Positions 6,128-15,548 of a stretch of DNA of 35,403 nucleotides are shown here, piece after piece. Source of the DNA: Candidatus Scatousia excrementigallinarum (GTDB lineage Bacteria; Cyanobacteriota; Vampirovibrionia; Gastranaerophilales; Gastranaerophilaceae); assembly GCA_018711035.1 (NCBI GenBank), contig DVIU01000121.1, positions 1-35,403 on the forward strand. Reading direction: 5' to 3'. The notes beneath the pieces are model-generated. The model saw nothing but the letters and a program-made list of their open reading frames with translations. It ran no database searches and had not been told where the DNA came from. Each line of letters starts with the position of its first letter. The first letter of the stretch is position 1. Made by a program: the position numbers and the translations under genes.

Positions 6128-7713
6128 TGGTAAAAGAGCTAAATCCTTTTGAAATAAAAGCAGAATTAATCAGAATAATCTCGAAATACTCAAAAAAGTA
6201 TTCCGGAGAAATTTCCCCTGCGGATTTTGAGGCTCTTGACAGCAGTAATAAAAATATTACTGCAAGGATACTTTTCAAAGAGCTTATAAATGTTAAAGCA
6301 GAAAGTGAAAATATTGTTAGAATACTGCTTGGAAGATATGTTGAAAAAGAAGAACTCACAAATCAGTTATGGAATATTCTGAAAAACAACCTTGCCTCTG
6401 TTGAAGCCAAAATAATTGTTCTTAACTTCCTTAGAGATTTGGAAACCGACTGGAAATACGAAGATTACGAAAGTTTCGTCGGTAATGCTGATGACATCAT
6501 AGACGAAGACACACGGCAGCTACTGGATAAAGCGATAGTTAATCCCGAAGTACAGATTGATTTTTTAGACTTTCTAAGTGCCGTAAATGAAAAGGATAAA
6601 GTTCTTTTGATAAAATCTCTTGCAGAAGACTATGATAGAGATGCACTTGCCAATATTCTTATACCGGTCTTTTTGTCACAGCCTGATTCAGAGGCAGGCC
6701 GAGAGGCACTTTCGATTTTAGGAAATTCAAAATCACAGCTTGCATATCATGCACTCAATACTGCCTACAACTTTGTAAACGACAGTATGAAGCCGCTTAT
6801 AAAAAAGAATCTTTCCACTCTTAAACTCAGTGGAATCAGAGAAGATAATTCGCAGGAATTTTATAAAAATCTTCTCTCAGAATCAAGACCCTACCGCTGC
6901 TGTGCAACTTATCCTGACGGACACGGCAATCAGGCTCTTATATTCTCAAGAACAAATAAAGAAAAAAGAGTTCAGTTTGTAGCAGTTGTAATAAATGACT
7001 ACAACGGAATAAGAGACTGTTTCGGATTTAATGATATTTCACAGTTTGAATGCGATAAGATTATTGAAAGGTTTTACAAAGAAGAAGAATCTCTTAATAT
7101 TCCCTCAAAAGCACTCAAGACAATATTAATGCATGCAGAGGCCCTGTCAAAACAAAAAGCTTCTAACTGGCTTTTGCCTTATGAATATGTGTGCTGGAAA
7201 AATCTTCTGGCAGACATAGAATATGACAAGGACGATTATCTAACGATACTTACCTCAATGTATCCTCCTCAGAATGCGAAACTTGAAAATTTTGACGTAA
7301 TGACGCACTGGTTCCTTGATTCGCACTATAGCAGCGAAGTTGAAGAATTTTTTGATAACCTGAATGAAAAAGTCAAAGAGGATTTAAAATCTCTTGACTT
7401 TGACAGGTGTATTAACGAACATTTGAATGAAATATTTTATCCGGAAGAAAAAGATGTATGGCATAAACGGCTTTTGACGTGTGCTTATCTTAAAATGCTT
7501 GACAATAAAGACACTCAAGCCGCAAATATTCTTGCAATATATAATGATAAATCTGTATTTGAGGAAATTTTGAAAAATATCCTGAGAAAAAGTATCTATG
7601 AATACTACTTTACTTTGAAATATAATACAGAAGAAAATAATGACAAATTTACATTAAAAGAACTTGATGCAATAATTGAAAAAATAGAAGATAAATGGGT
7701 GCAAAATGTATAA
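6127..7713 (+). CDS. HEAT-repeat-like protein of unknown function
   Basis: A 528-aa soluble protein that I do not recognise as a named family. Residues about 30-235 are successive helical pairs of HEAT or Armadillo character (for example LVEKEELTNQLWNILKNNL-like units and EAGREALSILGNSKSQLAYHAL), rich in Glu and Lys. A mixed region follows with a CCATYPDGHGNQALIFSRT segment that may form a beta-sheet, then a second helical half. No catalytic motif or membrane segment is visible. The start overlaps the stop of the zinc-finger gene by one base, and the end overlaps ruvX by 8 nt. It is therefore translationally coupled inside the operon and probably serves a cytosolic scaffold role. Confidence 0.8.
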   Translation: MVKELNPFEIKAELIRIISKYSKKYSGEISPADFEALDSSNKNITARILFKELINVKAESENIVRILLGRYVEKEELTNQLWNILKNNLASVEAKIIVLNFLRDLETDWKYEDYESFVGNADDIIDEDTRQLLDKAIVNPEVQIDFLDFLSAVNEKDKVLLIKSLAEDYDRDALANILIPVFLSQPDSEAGREALSILGNSKSQLAYHALNTAYNFVNDSMKPLIKKNLSTLKLSGIREDNSQEFYKNLLSESRPYRCCATYPDGHGNQALIFSRTNKEKRVQFVAVVINDYNGIRDCFGFNDISQFECDKIIERFYKEEESLNIPSKALKTILMHAEALSKQKASNWLLPYEYVCWKNLLADIEYDKDDYLTILTSMYPPQNAKLENFDVMTHWFLDSHYSSEVEEFFDNLNEKVKEDLKSLDFDRCINEHLNEIFYPEEKDVWHKRLLTCAYLKMLDNKDTQAANILAIYNDKSVFEEILKNILRKSIYEYYFTLKYNTEENNDKFTLKELDAIIEKIEDKWVQNV

Positions 7714-8110
7714 AGTAATGGCATTAGACATTGGAACAAAGAGAATAGGCATAGCATTGAGCGATTATTTATTGATGCTTGCAAACGGCCACTCATTCAT
7801 ATCACGCCAGCCGGAAGATAAAGCCGTCGAACTAATAGAAAAAACAGCAAAAGATAATAATGTAAAAATAATCGTAGTTGGAGTTCCGCTGAATATGGAC
7901 GGGACAAAAGGCTCTCAGGCGGATGACTGCATTAACTTTTCAAAAAAGCTTACAGGCTATGAAATAATTTATGAAGACGAGCGTCTTACATCAGATACAG
8001 CAGAAGAAAATTTAAGAAATAAAAAAATTGATTTCAGGAAAAATAAAGGACTTGTTGATATTGAAAGTGCTTGTATTATACTGGAACAATACCTGTCAAG
8101 AAAAAAATAA
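7706..8110 (+). CDS. ruvX: Holliday-junction resolvase homologue RuvX/YqgF
   Basis: A 134-aa RNase H-fold nuclease. The family (YqgF/RuvX) is linked to pre-16S rRNA 5' end maturation and to junction resolution. The hallmarks are the first-strand acidic motif MALDIGTKRIGIALSD, the IIVVGVPLNMDGTKG strand, the YEDERLTSDTAE motif with the second acidic residues, and the closing DIESACIILEQYL with the last Asp. The length is typical. The gene overlaps its upstream neighbour by 8 nt and is followed by a DUF1292 gene, an order also known from Firmicutes (yrrK-yrzB). Confidence 0.93.
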   Translation: MYKVMALDIGTKRIGIALSDYLLMLANGHSFISRQPEDKAVELIEKTAKDNNVKIIVVGVPLNMDGTKGSQADDCINFSKKLTGYEIIYEDERLTSDTAEENLRNKKIDFRKNKGLVDIESACIILEQYLSRKK

Positions 8111-8125
8111 AGAAAGAGGACAAAA

Positions 8126-8401
8126 ATGGCAAAAGAAAATGATCAGTTAATCGAAACAGTAGATGAAAACGGTAATGTTATTACATTTGAACTTTTTGAC
8201 ATCGTAGAAGTTGATGAACAGGAATATGCTTTGCTGCTGCCTACGGAATCCGAAGCGGGCGAAGATGATGAAATAGTTCTTATGCGTCTAACCAAAGACG
8301 GTGAAGATTATATATTTGAAACAATTGATGATGACGAAGAATTTGAAAAAGTCGCATCATATGTTGAAAATCTTGAAGATGAAATTGAAGACGAGGAATA
8401 A
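8126..8401 (+). CDS. DUF1292 (YrzB-like) acidic protein
   Basis: A 91-aa, very acidic protein. The pattern VITFELFDIVEVDEQEYALL, LLP, then EIVLMRLTKDGEDYIFETI matches DUF1292, a small beta-rich family of unknown function that often sits next to ruvX. The Asp/Glu-rich tail (ENLEDEIEDEE) is typical. It has a GAGG site 15 nt after the ruvX stop. Its last codons supply the Shine-Dalgarno for the next gene, which begins with TTG after 3 nt. Confidence 0.85.
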   Translation: MAKENDQLIETVDENGNVITFELFDIVEVDEQEYALLLPTESEAGEDDEIVLMRLTKDGEDYIFETIDDDEEFEKVASYVENLEDEIEDEE

Positions 8402-8404
8402 GTT

Positions 8405-9763
8405 TTGTTTGAGAAGTTTACTGAAAAAGCAATAAATGCAGTTGCAGAAGCACAAAAAATAGCAGAAGAAATGGAATCCGAATACATTTTATCGGAACAT
8501 CTTTTACTTGCCCTTGTGAGGGAAGCCAAGGGGGTCTCATTAAAGATTTTTAAGATGTATAACATCACCTACGAAAATCTCTATGATGAAATCTGCAAAA
8601 ATATTGAAATTACAGCAAAAATTCATGATAATGCAAAAGCAAATTTCAGCCATCATGTGAAAACAATTCTAAAAAAAACGCTGGATTTAGCCAATAAATC
8701 AGGTAACCCGTCAATTCTGTACGAGCATTTATTTCTTGCAGTGATAACAGATAAGCATTCAAATAATGTCAAAACTCTTGAAAAAATGGGGTTTGATGTT
8801 TATACAGCCCGAACACTTCTAGAAAAACTTGTTCAAAAAAAGATAAAAAAACTTTATCATCCGGAAATTGACGAAAATAAAGAAAACAAAAAAAATTCAA
8901 GCGATGCAGCCGATGCGTTGTTTGACAGTGCAGAATCTACAGCAGTATTTGAACGTGCCGTTGCAAAACTTTCTGCTTCTAACTATGAAATTCTCGGTAC
9001 AGAACAAATAATATCGTCAATATTGGAAGATAAAGACTCGTCACTTGCAGGAATTCTTGCAGAAAACGGCGTGACAGCAGAAAACTTTGAAGAAAAACTT
9101 GAAAATATCCAGTCACGACAGGCTGAATACGAAGGAAGACAAATTATTTTTACTCCGAATGCATTTACAACAATGAACATGGCACTTCAAACAGCAAAAG
9201 AATTAGGTTCTTCTGTAGTTTTACCTGAACACATTGTCCTCGGTGTTCTTAAAACAAAAAAAGGCCTTGCCTATGAGATTTTTAAAGAATTGAAAATTTC
9301 GGATGATGATCTGGCGCACAGTATTATAAAACCTATAGAAAAGCAAATGCCGGAAACCTTAACCATTCTCAGACTTGCAAAAGAAGAAGCACGGCGTCTG
9401 GGGCGTAATGTTGTCGGTACTGAAATGTTCCTTCTCGGAATCCTCGGAGAGGCAACCGGTGTAGGAGCACGGGTACTGTCCGAACTGGAAATAAATATTA
9501 GAGATGCACGAAAAGTTGTAGAAACACTTATAGGCTTTGGCAATGAGTATTACGACAGAGAAATAGTATTCACTCAAAGAGCCAAAAGAGTTCTTGAAGC
9601 AGCATGGGAACTTGCAAAAAATGAACATAAATCCAGAATAGAATCGTCGCACATGCTTCTTGCGCTCACAACGGAACCTACGAGCCTTGCAATGAAAGCG
9701 TTAGAACAGCTTGGTGTTGATGCAGTGGAAATAAAAGAAGGCGTAAAAAAATTCAGACAATGA
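8405..9763 (+). CDS. ClpC-type N-domain protein lacking any ATPase
   Basis: A 452-aa protein made of six Clp-N repeat units, arranged as three R-domains: about residues 1-150, 175-312 and 315-450. Each unit carries the EHLLLAL-like helix, seen as SEHLLLALV, YEHLFLAVI, GTEQIISSIL, PEHIVLGVL, GTEMFLLGIL and SSHMLLALT. The last pair is closest to the canonical ClpC/ClpA N-domain (GVGARVLSELEINIRDARKVVE). No Walker A, Walker B or arginine finger follows, so it cannot unfold proteins by itself. Detached Clp-N proteins (ClpT in plastids, for example) act with Clp machines; an adaptor or inhibitor role here is inference. It starts at TTG with GAGGAA upstream, and its stop overlaps the tilS start (ATGA). 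Confidence 0.85.
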   Translation: MFEKFTEKAINAVAEAQKIAEEMESEYILSEHLLLALVREAKGVSLKIFKMYNITYENLYDEICKNIEITAKIHDNAKANFSHHVKTILKKTLDLANKSGNPSILYEHLFLAVITDKHSNNVKTLEKMGFDVYTARTLLEKLVQKKIKKLYHPEIDENKENKKNSSDAADALFDSAESTAVFERAVAKLSASNYEILGTEQIISSILEDKDSSLAGILAENGVTAENFEEKLENIQSRQAEYEGRQIIFTPNAFTTMNMALQTAKELGSSVVLPEHIVLGVLKTKKGLAYEIFKELKISDDDLAHSIIKPIEKQMPETLTILRLAKEEARRLGRNVVGTEMFLLGILGEATGVGARVLSELEINIRDARKVVETLIGFGNEYYDREIVFTQRAKRVLEAAWELAKNEHKSRIESSHMLLALTTEPTSLAMKALEQLGVDAVEIKEGVKKFRQ

Positions 9764-11100
9764 ATGTTACTGAAACCGTAAAAAGTTTTTTAAAAAGCTA
9801 TAATCTTGAAAATCAAAGAATAATTGTAGGATTTTCAGGCGGTTATGATTCATTATGCCTGCTTCATATTTTGAATAAGCTTGGCTCAGATATTGTAGCT
9901 GTACATCTAAACCACAACTGGCGCGGTGAAGAAAGTCTCCGCGATGAAAATTTTTGCCGTGATTTCTGCAAAGACAATGGAATAAAATTTTATACAGAAA
10001 AACTTTCCCCTGATGTTCCACACACAGAAACCGCTGCAAGAGAAGCGCGTTATGCCTTTTTTAGAAAATGTGTCGAAAAATTTTGTGCAAAGGCGGTTCT
10101 AACAGCCCATAACCTTGATGATTTAGCCGAAACAATGATTTACAGGATATTAAAAGGTACAGGCATTGTAGGGTTAAAAGGAATTAGTGAAAAGCGGGAA
10201 TATTTTTACCGGCCGCTTCTGAATATCCCGCGCAGTAAAATTGAACACTACTGCGCTGAAAATAGGCTTATTGCCGTCAATGACAGCTCGAACGAAGATG
10301 TAAAATATAAACGGAACTTCATCCGGCACAAACTTTTACCGCTTATAGCAGAAATTAATGAAAATTATCCTCAAGCATTGAAATCACTTTCAGAAATTGC
10401 AGATGAGACATGTGAAATAGTAAATGAATGCATGACCGCAATTGCAGAAAAAACAGGCAATTCGACTCCGAAATTTTTAAAACTGGGCAAAGCCGAACAA
10501 AACTACCTTATACATAAATATTTTCAGAAGAACAGCCTTGAATATGACAGAAAAAAAATTACTTCGGTTGTAGATTTTATTAAACAAAATTCAGAATCTA
10601 AATCCGGCAGGAAAGCTTCAGTAACAAACAATTTATGGATTTTCGCAAATAAAGAAAAATTCGAGTTTATATCAAGCCGAAAACATGATAACGAAGAAAT
10701 AAAGGTTATATCAGAAGGCGAATATGCTTTTGGTGACTACATTTTTATACTAGAAAAATTTACCGGCAGCATTGATAAATATCCGAAAGATATTGAAATG
10801 AAGGCCTATGCAGAAATAAAAGATATTAATTTTACTCTCAGACACAGGAGAAACGGAGACATAATATCTCCTCTCGGCCTAAAAGGGTCACAGACTCTGG
10901 CAAAATATCTTAATGAGAAAAAAGTTCCAAACCACGAAAAAAACAGTGTAATTCTTCTCTGCAAAGGGAATGAGGTAATGTGGGCTGCGGGTCTCGGATT
11001 AAACGAAAACATAAAAGTTGTGTCAAAACCAACTCATTTGATACAATTAATAAAAAAGGACGGTTATTATGAAAGTAGAAGACTTAAAAGTATTGTTTAG
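9760..11100 (+). CDS. tilS: tRNA(Ile)-lysidine synthase
   Basis: Modifies C34 of the CAU-anticodon isoleucine tRNA to lysidine with ATP and lysine, changing both its codon reading and its aminoacylation. The N-terminal PP-loop ATPase shows SGGYDS (residues 26-31), and VAVHLNHNWRGEES, AHNLDDLAETMIYR and YRPLL follow as in the family. The C-terminal part (about 350-440) has the TilS-C pattern, with LRHRRNGDIISPLGLKGS and KKVPNHEKN. At 446 aa it is full length. The start overlaps the Clp-N gene by 4 nt and the end overlaps hpt by 32 nt. tilS followed by hpt is a widely conserved pair. Confidence 0.95.
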   Translation: MNVTETVKSFLKSYNLENQRIIVGFSGGYDSLCLLHILNKLGSDIVAVHLNHNWRGEESLRDENFCRDFCKDNGIKFYTEKLSPDVPHTETAAREARYAFFRKCVEKFCAKAVLTAHNLDDLAETMIYRILKGTGIVGLKGISEKREYFYRPLLNIPRSKIEHYCAENRLIAVNDSSNEDVKYKRNFIRHKLLPLIAEINENYPQALKSLSEIADETCEIVNECMTAIAEKTGNSTPKFLKLGKAEQNYLIHKYFQKNSLEYDRKKITSVVDFIKQNSESKSGRKASVTNNLWIFANKEKFEFISSRKHDNEEIKVISEGEYAFGDYIFILEKFTGSIDKYPKDIEMKAYAEIKDINFTLRHRRNGDIISPLGLKGSQTLAKYLNEKKVPNHEKNSVILLCKGNEVMWAAGLGLNENIKVVSKPTHLIQLIKKDGYYESRRLKSIV

Positions 11101-11593
11101 TGAAGAACAGCTTCAAGCAAGGATAAAAGAACTTGCAGACGAAATGAATAAATTTTACAGAGGTGAAGAAGTAATTGCAATTTGTGTACTAAAAGGAGCG
11201 GTAATGTTCGCCACAGACCTTGTAAAACATTTAAATATGCCGTTAAAAATGGAATTTATACGGCTTTCCAGCTACGGTACCGGATTTAACACATCAGGTA
11301 AAGTAAACGCAGTAGACATTTCTCTGCCTGATTTAAACGGCAAAAATGTGCTTATAATTGAGGATATAGTTGATACAGGCCTCACTGCAAAATTTTTAAT
11401 GGACTTTATGCATACAAATTTCCACACGAAATCAACAAAATTCTGTTCACTACTCGACAAAAAAATAACCCGTAAAACCGAAATTGAACCGGACTATTAC
11501 GGATTTGAAATTGATGATAAATTTGTAGTCGGTTACGGACTTGACTATGAAGGTTATATGAGGAACTTAAAATTTATAGGCTATAAGGAATAG
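11069..11593 (+). CDS. hpt: Hypoxanthine(-guanine) phosphoribosyltransferase
   Basis: A purine salvage enzyme joining hypoxanthine or guanine to PRPP in the cytosol. The 174-aa length is normal. The PRPP-binding motif VLIIEDIVDTGLT (about 94-106) is complete. ICVLKGAVMFATDL gives the PPi loop, RLSSYGTG the flexible loop start, and PDYYGFEIDDKFVVGYGLDYEGYMRNLKFIG the base and metal region. It starts inside tilS (32-nt overlap). In many bacteria ftsH follows this pair; here a histidine kinase begins 2 nt after the stop. Confidence 0.95.
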   Translation: MKVEDLKVLFSEEQLQARIKELADEMNKFYRGEEVIAICVLKGAVMFATDLVKHLNMPLKMEFIRLSSYGTGFNTSGKVNAVDISLPDLNGKNVLIIEDIVDTGLTAKFLMDFMHTNFHTKSTKFCSLLDKKITRKTEIEPDYYGFEIDDKFVVGYGLDYEGYMRNLKFIGYKE

Positions 11594-11595
11594 TT

Positions 11596-12693
11596 TTGAA
11601 AGATTATTACAGAGAATCACTTAAGAAAATAAAGAATTTTTATACCGGAAAAACAGATGCGAAAACGGCGCAAACAAAGATATTTGAAACACTTTACGCT
11701 ATAATCCCATTTGAAAACGGTAAAATTTCTTTTTTAAACGGCAATGATACTGACACTGTATATTCGGTTAAAAAGAATGAACACTGTAAGTTTTATATAG
11801 ACGAGCCTCTTTGTGTTGACAATTTACAATACGGATTAATAACAATAGGCCGGAATAAACGCTTTAGCAGCAGTGAAATAACAGCTTTTAAAACATGTGC
11901 CTCTGTTATATCCAATATTATTAAAGAAATAGAGATGAATTCCATTGTCGAAACCCAGCTTAACATGCTGCGTCAAGGTATACAGCGGAAAAGCAGTGAA
12001 TATAAAAGAGCTGTGGAAGCTGACAGAATCAAAAATAAATTTATAGCAAATGTTTCGCATGAACTACGCTCACCATTAAATTCCATAATCGGATTTACGG
12101 ATTTACTCTACAAACAACTGCCCGGAAAACTAAATGATAAACAGCTTGAATACATTGATGACATACGTATTGCAAGCCTTCACCTCCTAAATATGGTAAA
12201 CGAAATTCTTGATATATCTAAGCTTGAATCCGGCACAATGAAGCTAAATCTATCAAAGTTTAATCTTTACATAAATATACAAGAGGTCTTAAATATACTG
12301 GAACCGTTGTATTTAAAGAAAAATTTACAAATAACCGTCGAAACAGACAAATTCACAGAAATAACGGCCGATTACCAGAAAATTCAACAAATACTTTTGA
12401 ATCTGGTGGGAAATTCAATAAAATTTACACCAAATGGAGGTAATATCCTTATTCGGGTCTCAAATTCAAAAAAATATACAACAATTTCAGTAAAAGATAA
12501 TGGATGCGGTATTAATCCCAAATTTCATAAAACAATATTTAATAAGTTTGAACAAATATCACAAACCTCAAATTCAACAGGATTGGGCCTCACAATCACA
12601 CGCGAACTTGTAAAACTTCATAATGGAAAAATTTCTTTAAAAAGCGATGAAGGCCTCGGAGCAGAATTCATTATAAAAATACCGGTAATATAA
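11596..12693 (+). CDS. Soluble sensor histidine kinase
   Basis: A 365-aa kinase of the HisKA/HATPase type with no membrane segment, so it senses something in the cytosol. Residues about 1-115 look like a GAF-type sensor. A short coiled coil (about 118-145) leads into the H-box NKFIANVSHELRSPLNSIIG with H155 as the phosphorylation site. The N-box (LLNLVGNSIKFTPNGG), G1 (VKDNGCGI), F-box (NKFEQI) and G2 (STGLGLTITRELV) are all present, so it should be active. It starts at TTG, 2 nt after hpt. No response regulator lies in the window, so its partner is elsewhere. It is the last gene of the operon. Confidence 0.92.
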   Translation: MKDYYRESLKKIKNFYTGKTDAKTAQTKIFETLYAIIPFENGKISFLNGNDTDTVYSVKKNEHCKFYIDEPLCVDNLQYGLITIGRNKRFSSSEITAFKTCASVISNIIKEIEMNSIVETQLNMLRQGIQRKSSEYKRAVEADRIKNKFIANVSHELRSPLNSIIGFTDLLYKQLPGKLNDKQLEYIDDIRIASLHLLNMVNEILDISKLESGTMKLNLSKFNLYINIQEVLNILEPLYLKKNLQITVETDKFTEITADYQKIQQILLNLVGNSIKFTPNGGNILIRVSNSKKYTTISVKDNGCGINPKFHKTIFNKFEQISQTSNSTGLGLTITRELVKLHNGKISLKSDEGLGAEFIIKIPVI

Positions 12694-12697
12694 AATA

Positions 12698-12726
12698 TTG
12701 TCTTTTTCTAAAAAAAATGTTAAAAT
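12698..12726 (+). promoter_or_regulatory. Promoter of the six-segment membrane protein gene
   Basis: TTGTCT (12698-12703), a 17-nt spacer and TAAAAT (12721-12726). It starts directly after the histidine-kinase stop, so the next gene has its own promoter and need not depend on the operon. Confidence 0.65.
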
Positions 12727-12754
12727 AAATACATAGCATATCGGGAGGTATAAA

Positions 12755-13474
12755 GTGGCGTCTTTAAAAGAAGCATACGATAGTACAATAGGAGAAAGTT
12801 TTACCGGATTAAAGCTTTTAATCTGGGCAATTCCTCTGTATATTTGCAGAGCACTCTATATGGAAAATAACTCGGTTCTGTTAACGCTTTTTGGAGGTGT
12901 CTTTGGCCTGCTTTTAATAGGTTTTTTAACTGAATCAGCGTTTAATGCGATTGATAAAAAGCCGGAACTTGTTCCCGGTATTAATTTGCTTTCAATGGCA
13001 TGGACAGGGATTAAGACTATTATAGCTATGGGTATACCTATTGGAGTTGCATACTTTTTAGGTACTCTTATAATAAGTTTTATAAATATTCCGGATCCCT
13101 CATGGAAAATGACAGCCGATATCTTTGTATGGTTTTTTGTGTCTGCGCTGCCTGTTTCAACATATATTGTATTTATAAGAAGATTAAATGTATTTGATGT
13201 ATTAAATATCAAAAAAGTTTTTATTGCTTATGGCGATTCATTCATGACGTTTTCGTATTTAATAGTAAAATTGTATATATTTGCTATCATAATTATCGGT
13301 TTTATAACATATATGTTCTGGCTTTTTGTAGGACTTGATAATGCATTAATCAATTTTATATGGTGCATTGCAGTAATGTATAATCTTGTAATCGCTGCGA
13401 ATTATCTTGCACAATTGAGTGAAGAAGTTTTTGCTTTTAGAGAAAAAGAAGAAATAAAAAAGACTGTACATTAA
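12755..13474 (+). CDS. Multi-pass membrane protein of unknown function
   Basis: A 239-aa protein with about six hydrophobic segments, separated by short loops. Segments include LLIWAIPLYICRALY, VLLTLFGGVFGLLLIGFLT, IIAMGIPIGVAYFLGTLI, ADIFVWFFVSALPVSTYIVF, LYIFAIIIIGFITYMFWLFV and LINFIWCIAVMYNLVIAANY. A short charged tail (FREKEEIKKTVH) is probably cytosolic. The layout is reminiscent of DUF4013-type proteins, but I cannot assign it firmly. It starts at GTG with a strong GGGAGGT site. It converges on uvrB with a single base between stop codons and no visible terminator. Confidence 0.8.
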   Translation: MASLKEAYDSTIGESFTGLKLLIWAIPLYICRALYMENNSVLLTLFGGVFGLLLIGFLTESAFNAIDKKPELVPGINLLSMAWTGIKTIIAMGIPIGVAYFLGTLIISFINIPDPSWKMTADIFVWFFVSALPVSTYIVFIRRLNVFDVLNIKKVFIAYGDSFMTFSYLIVKLYIFAIIIIGFITYMFWLFVGLDNALINFIWCIAVMYNLVIAANYLAQLSEEVFAFREKEEIKKTVH

Positions 13475-13475
13475 T

Positions 13476-15467
13476 TTATTTTTTATTTACCATTTCACGA
13501 AGCTTTTTCAGTTTGTCACGAATTTCTGCCGCGCGTTCAAAATCAAGGATTTTTGCAGCCTTATGCATATCTTTTTCAAGTTTATCAATAAGTTTAGGCA
13601 AGTCTTTCTGTTCAATTCCCAGATCAACCATTTCTTCGGCAACAATATCTTCAAGATCCCGATAACTAGCAACCAGAGAAAGAAGGTTATTTTCAATAGG
13701 TTTTTTAATAGTCTGCGGAATAATTCCGTATTTTTTATTGTAAGCAATCTGAATCTCACGTCGCCGGTTAGTTTCATCTATAGCAGCCTGCATTGAATCA
13801 GTCATTTTATCAGCATACATAATAACTTCTCCGCAAGCATTACGAGCTGCACGCCCTATTGTTTGAATTAAACTGGTCTCTGAGCGTAAAAAACCTTCCT
13901 TATCAGCGTCCATAATTGCAACAAGAGAGACTTCCGGAATATCAAGCCCTTCTCTTAAAAGGTTTACACCTATAAGGACATCAAATTCGCCCAAACGCAA
14001 ATCCCGGAGTATCTCGACACGTTCAAGCGACTGGATTTCACTATGAAGATATCTTACCCTTATACCCTCTTGTATGAAAAAGTCCGTCAAATCCTCTGCC
14101 ATACGTTTTGTAAGTGTAGTAATAAGGACACGTTCATTTTTGTCGGTACGTTTTTTTATTTCTTCTTTAAGGTCATTAATTTGCGTATCAATAGGTCTGA
14201 CATGAATCTTAGGGTCAACAAGCCCTGTAGGACGAATAATTTGTTCAACAAGCTGGGATGAGGTTTTACGTTCAAATTCAGCAGGGGTTGCAGATATATA
14301 AATTTTCTGCCCGACACGAGAGAAAAATTCCTCACTTGTCAATGGACGGTTATCTTTAGCACAAGGAAGCCTGAAACCGTATTTTATTAAAGTATCTTTT
14401 CTTGCAGCATCGCCGTGGCTCATACCTTTTAACTGCGGCAAGGTAACGTGAGACTCGTCAACAACCGTAAGGAAATCTCCCTGAAAGTAATCCAAAAGGG
14501 TTGCCGGCGGAGAACCGGGGGGTCTGCGTTCTATAATTCTGGAATAATTTTCAATTCCGGAACAATACCCCATTTCCTTTATCATTTCCATATCATATTT
14601 AACCCGCTGTTCGAGTCTTTGTGCCTCTATAAGCTTATTCTCGCTGTTTAACTCAGCAAGACGCTGCTGAAGTTCTTCGCGAATTAAACGCATAGTCTCA
14701 TCAACATTTTCATCATAAGAAAGATAATGGACAGCAGGATATATAACAACCTTATCCGGCATTTCAAGGATTTCTCCGGAAACATTATCTATTCTTACGA
14801 TTTTTTCAATCTCATCCCCGAAAAAGTAAATTCTTGTAACAACTTTTTCATAAGCAGGCATAATTTCTACAATATCACCACGAACCCTGAAAGTTGAACG
14901 CTCAAGCACAAGGTCATTACGTGTATACTGGGTTGTAACGAGATGGTTTAACAATGCATCACGGTCGATTTCATCTCCGACATTTAATTCAACAGAACCT
15001 TTAAAATAATTCTCAGGCAGTCCTAAGCCGTAAATACAGCTAACTGACGCAATAATAATAACATCGTTTCTTTCGTAAAGACTTCGGGTTGAGTTATGAC
15101 GCAAGCGGTCTATTTCATCGTTAATGGACGCTGATTTTTCTATATAAGTATCCGTTCGCGGAATATAAGCTTCCGGCTGATAATAATCATAGTAACTTAT
15201 AAAATATTCAACTGCATTATCCGGAAAAAGCTCTTTAAACTCATTATAAAGCTGTGCGGCAAGAGTTTTGTTATGTGCAATAATTAAGGTCGGTTTTTGT
15301 ACTTTTTCAATAACATTTGCAATAGTAAATGTCTTACCAGAGCCGGTAATTCCCAGAAGGGTCTGCGCGTCGTCTCCGCGCAGTATACCCTGTGTCAGTT
15401 GTTCAATGGCTTTTGGCTGGTCTCCTGAGGGTAAATATTTAGAGTTTATTTTAAATTTACGTTCCAT
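13476..15467 (-). CDS. uvrB: Excinuclease ABC subunit B
   Basis: The damage-verification helicase of nucleotide excision repair, acting with UvrA and UvrC on DNA. The 663-aa length is full. Walker A GITGSGKT lies at about 39-46, the beta-hairpin [12 protein letters not shown] at about 92-103, the DEAD-like [11 protein letters not shown] further on, and the helicase motifs [20 protein letters not shown] and QTIGRAARN near 480-550. The UVR motif at the C-terminus ([19 protein letters not shown]) would bind UvrC. No Shine-Dalgarno is visible before the ATG. A TTGCTA...TAAAAT pair (16-nt gap, -10 at 15474-15479) would place transcription start at or next to the start codon, so a leaderless message is possible. 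uvrA and uvrC are not nearby. Confidence 0.97.
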   Translation of the reverse strand: MERKFKINSKYLPSGDQPKAIEQLTQGILRGDDAQTLLGITGSGKTFTIANVIEKVQKPTLIIAHNKTLAAQLYNEFKELFPDNAVEYFISYYDYYQPEAYIPRTDTYIEKSASINDEIDRLRHNSTRSLYERNDVIIIASVSCIYGLGLPENYFKGSVELNVGDEIDRDALLNHLVTTQYTRNDLVLERSTFRVRGDIVEIMPAYEKVVTRIYFFGDEIEKIVRIDNVSGEILEMPDKVVIYPAVHYLSYDENVDETMRLIREELQQRLAELNSENKLIEAQRLEQRVKYDMEMIKEMGYCSGIENYSRIIERRPPGSPPATLLDYFQGDFLTVVDESHVTLPQLKGMSHGDAARKDTLIKYGFRLPCAKDNRPLTSEEFFSRVGQKIYISATPAEFERKTSSQLVEQIIRPTGLVDPKIHVRPIDTQINDLKEEIKKRTDKNERVLITTLTKRMAEDLTDFFIQEGIRVRYLHSEIQSLERVEILRDLRLGEFDVLIGVNLLREGLDIPEVSLVAIMDADKEGFLRSETSLIQTIGRAARNACGEVIMYADKMTDSMQAAIDETNRRREIQIAYNKKYGIIPQTIKKPIENNLLSLVASYRDLEDIVAEEMVDLGIEQKDLPKLIDKLEKDMHKAAKILDFERAAEIRDKLKKLREMVNKK

Positions 15468-15548
15468 AACAAAATTTTATCCCAAAGTAACATAATAGCA
15501 AATTTTTTCTTTTACAGATATTATATATTCAGAACAGGAAGTATTAAA

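Noticed and set aside
12856-13212. Antisense ORF of 118 codons under the membrane protein gene
   Set aside because: The sense frame has a GGGAGGT site, a promoter and well-formed membrane segments. The antisense frame has none of these.
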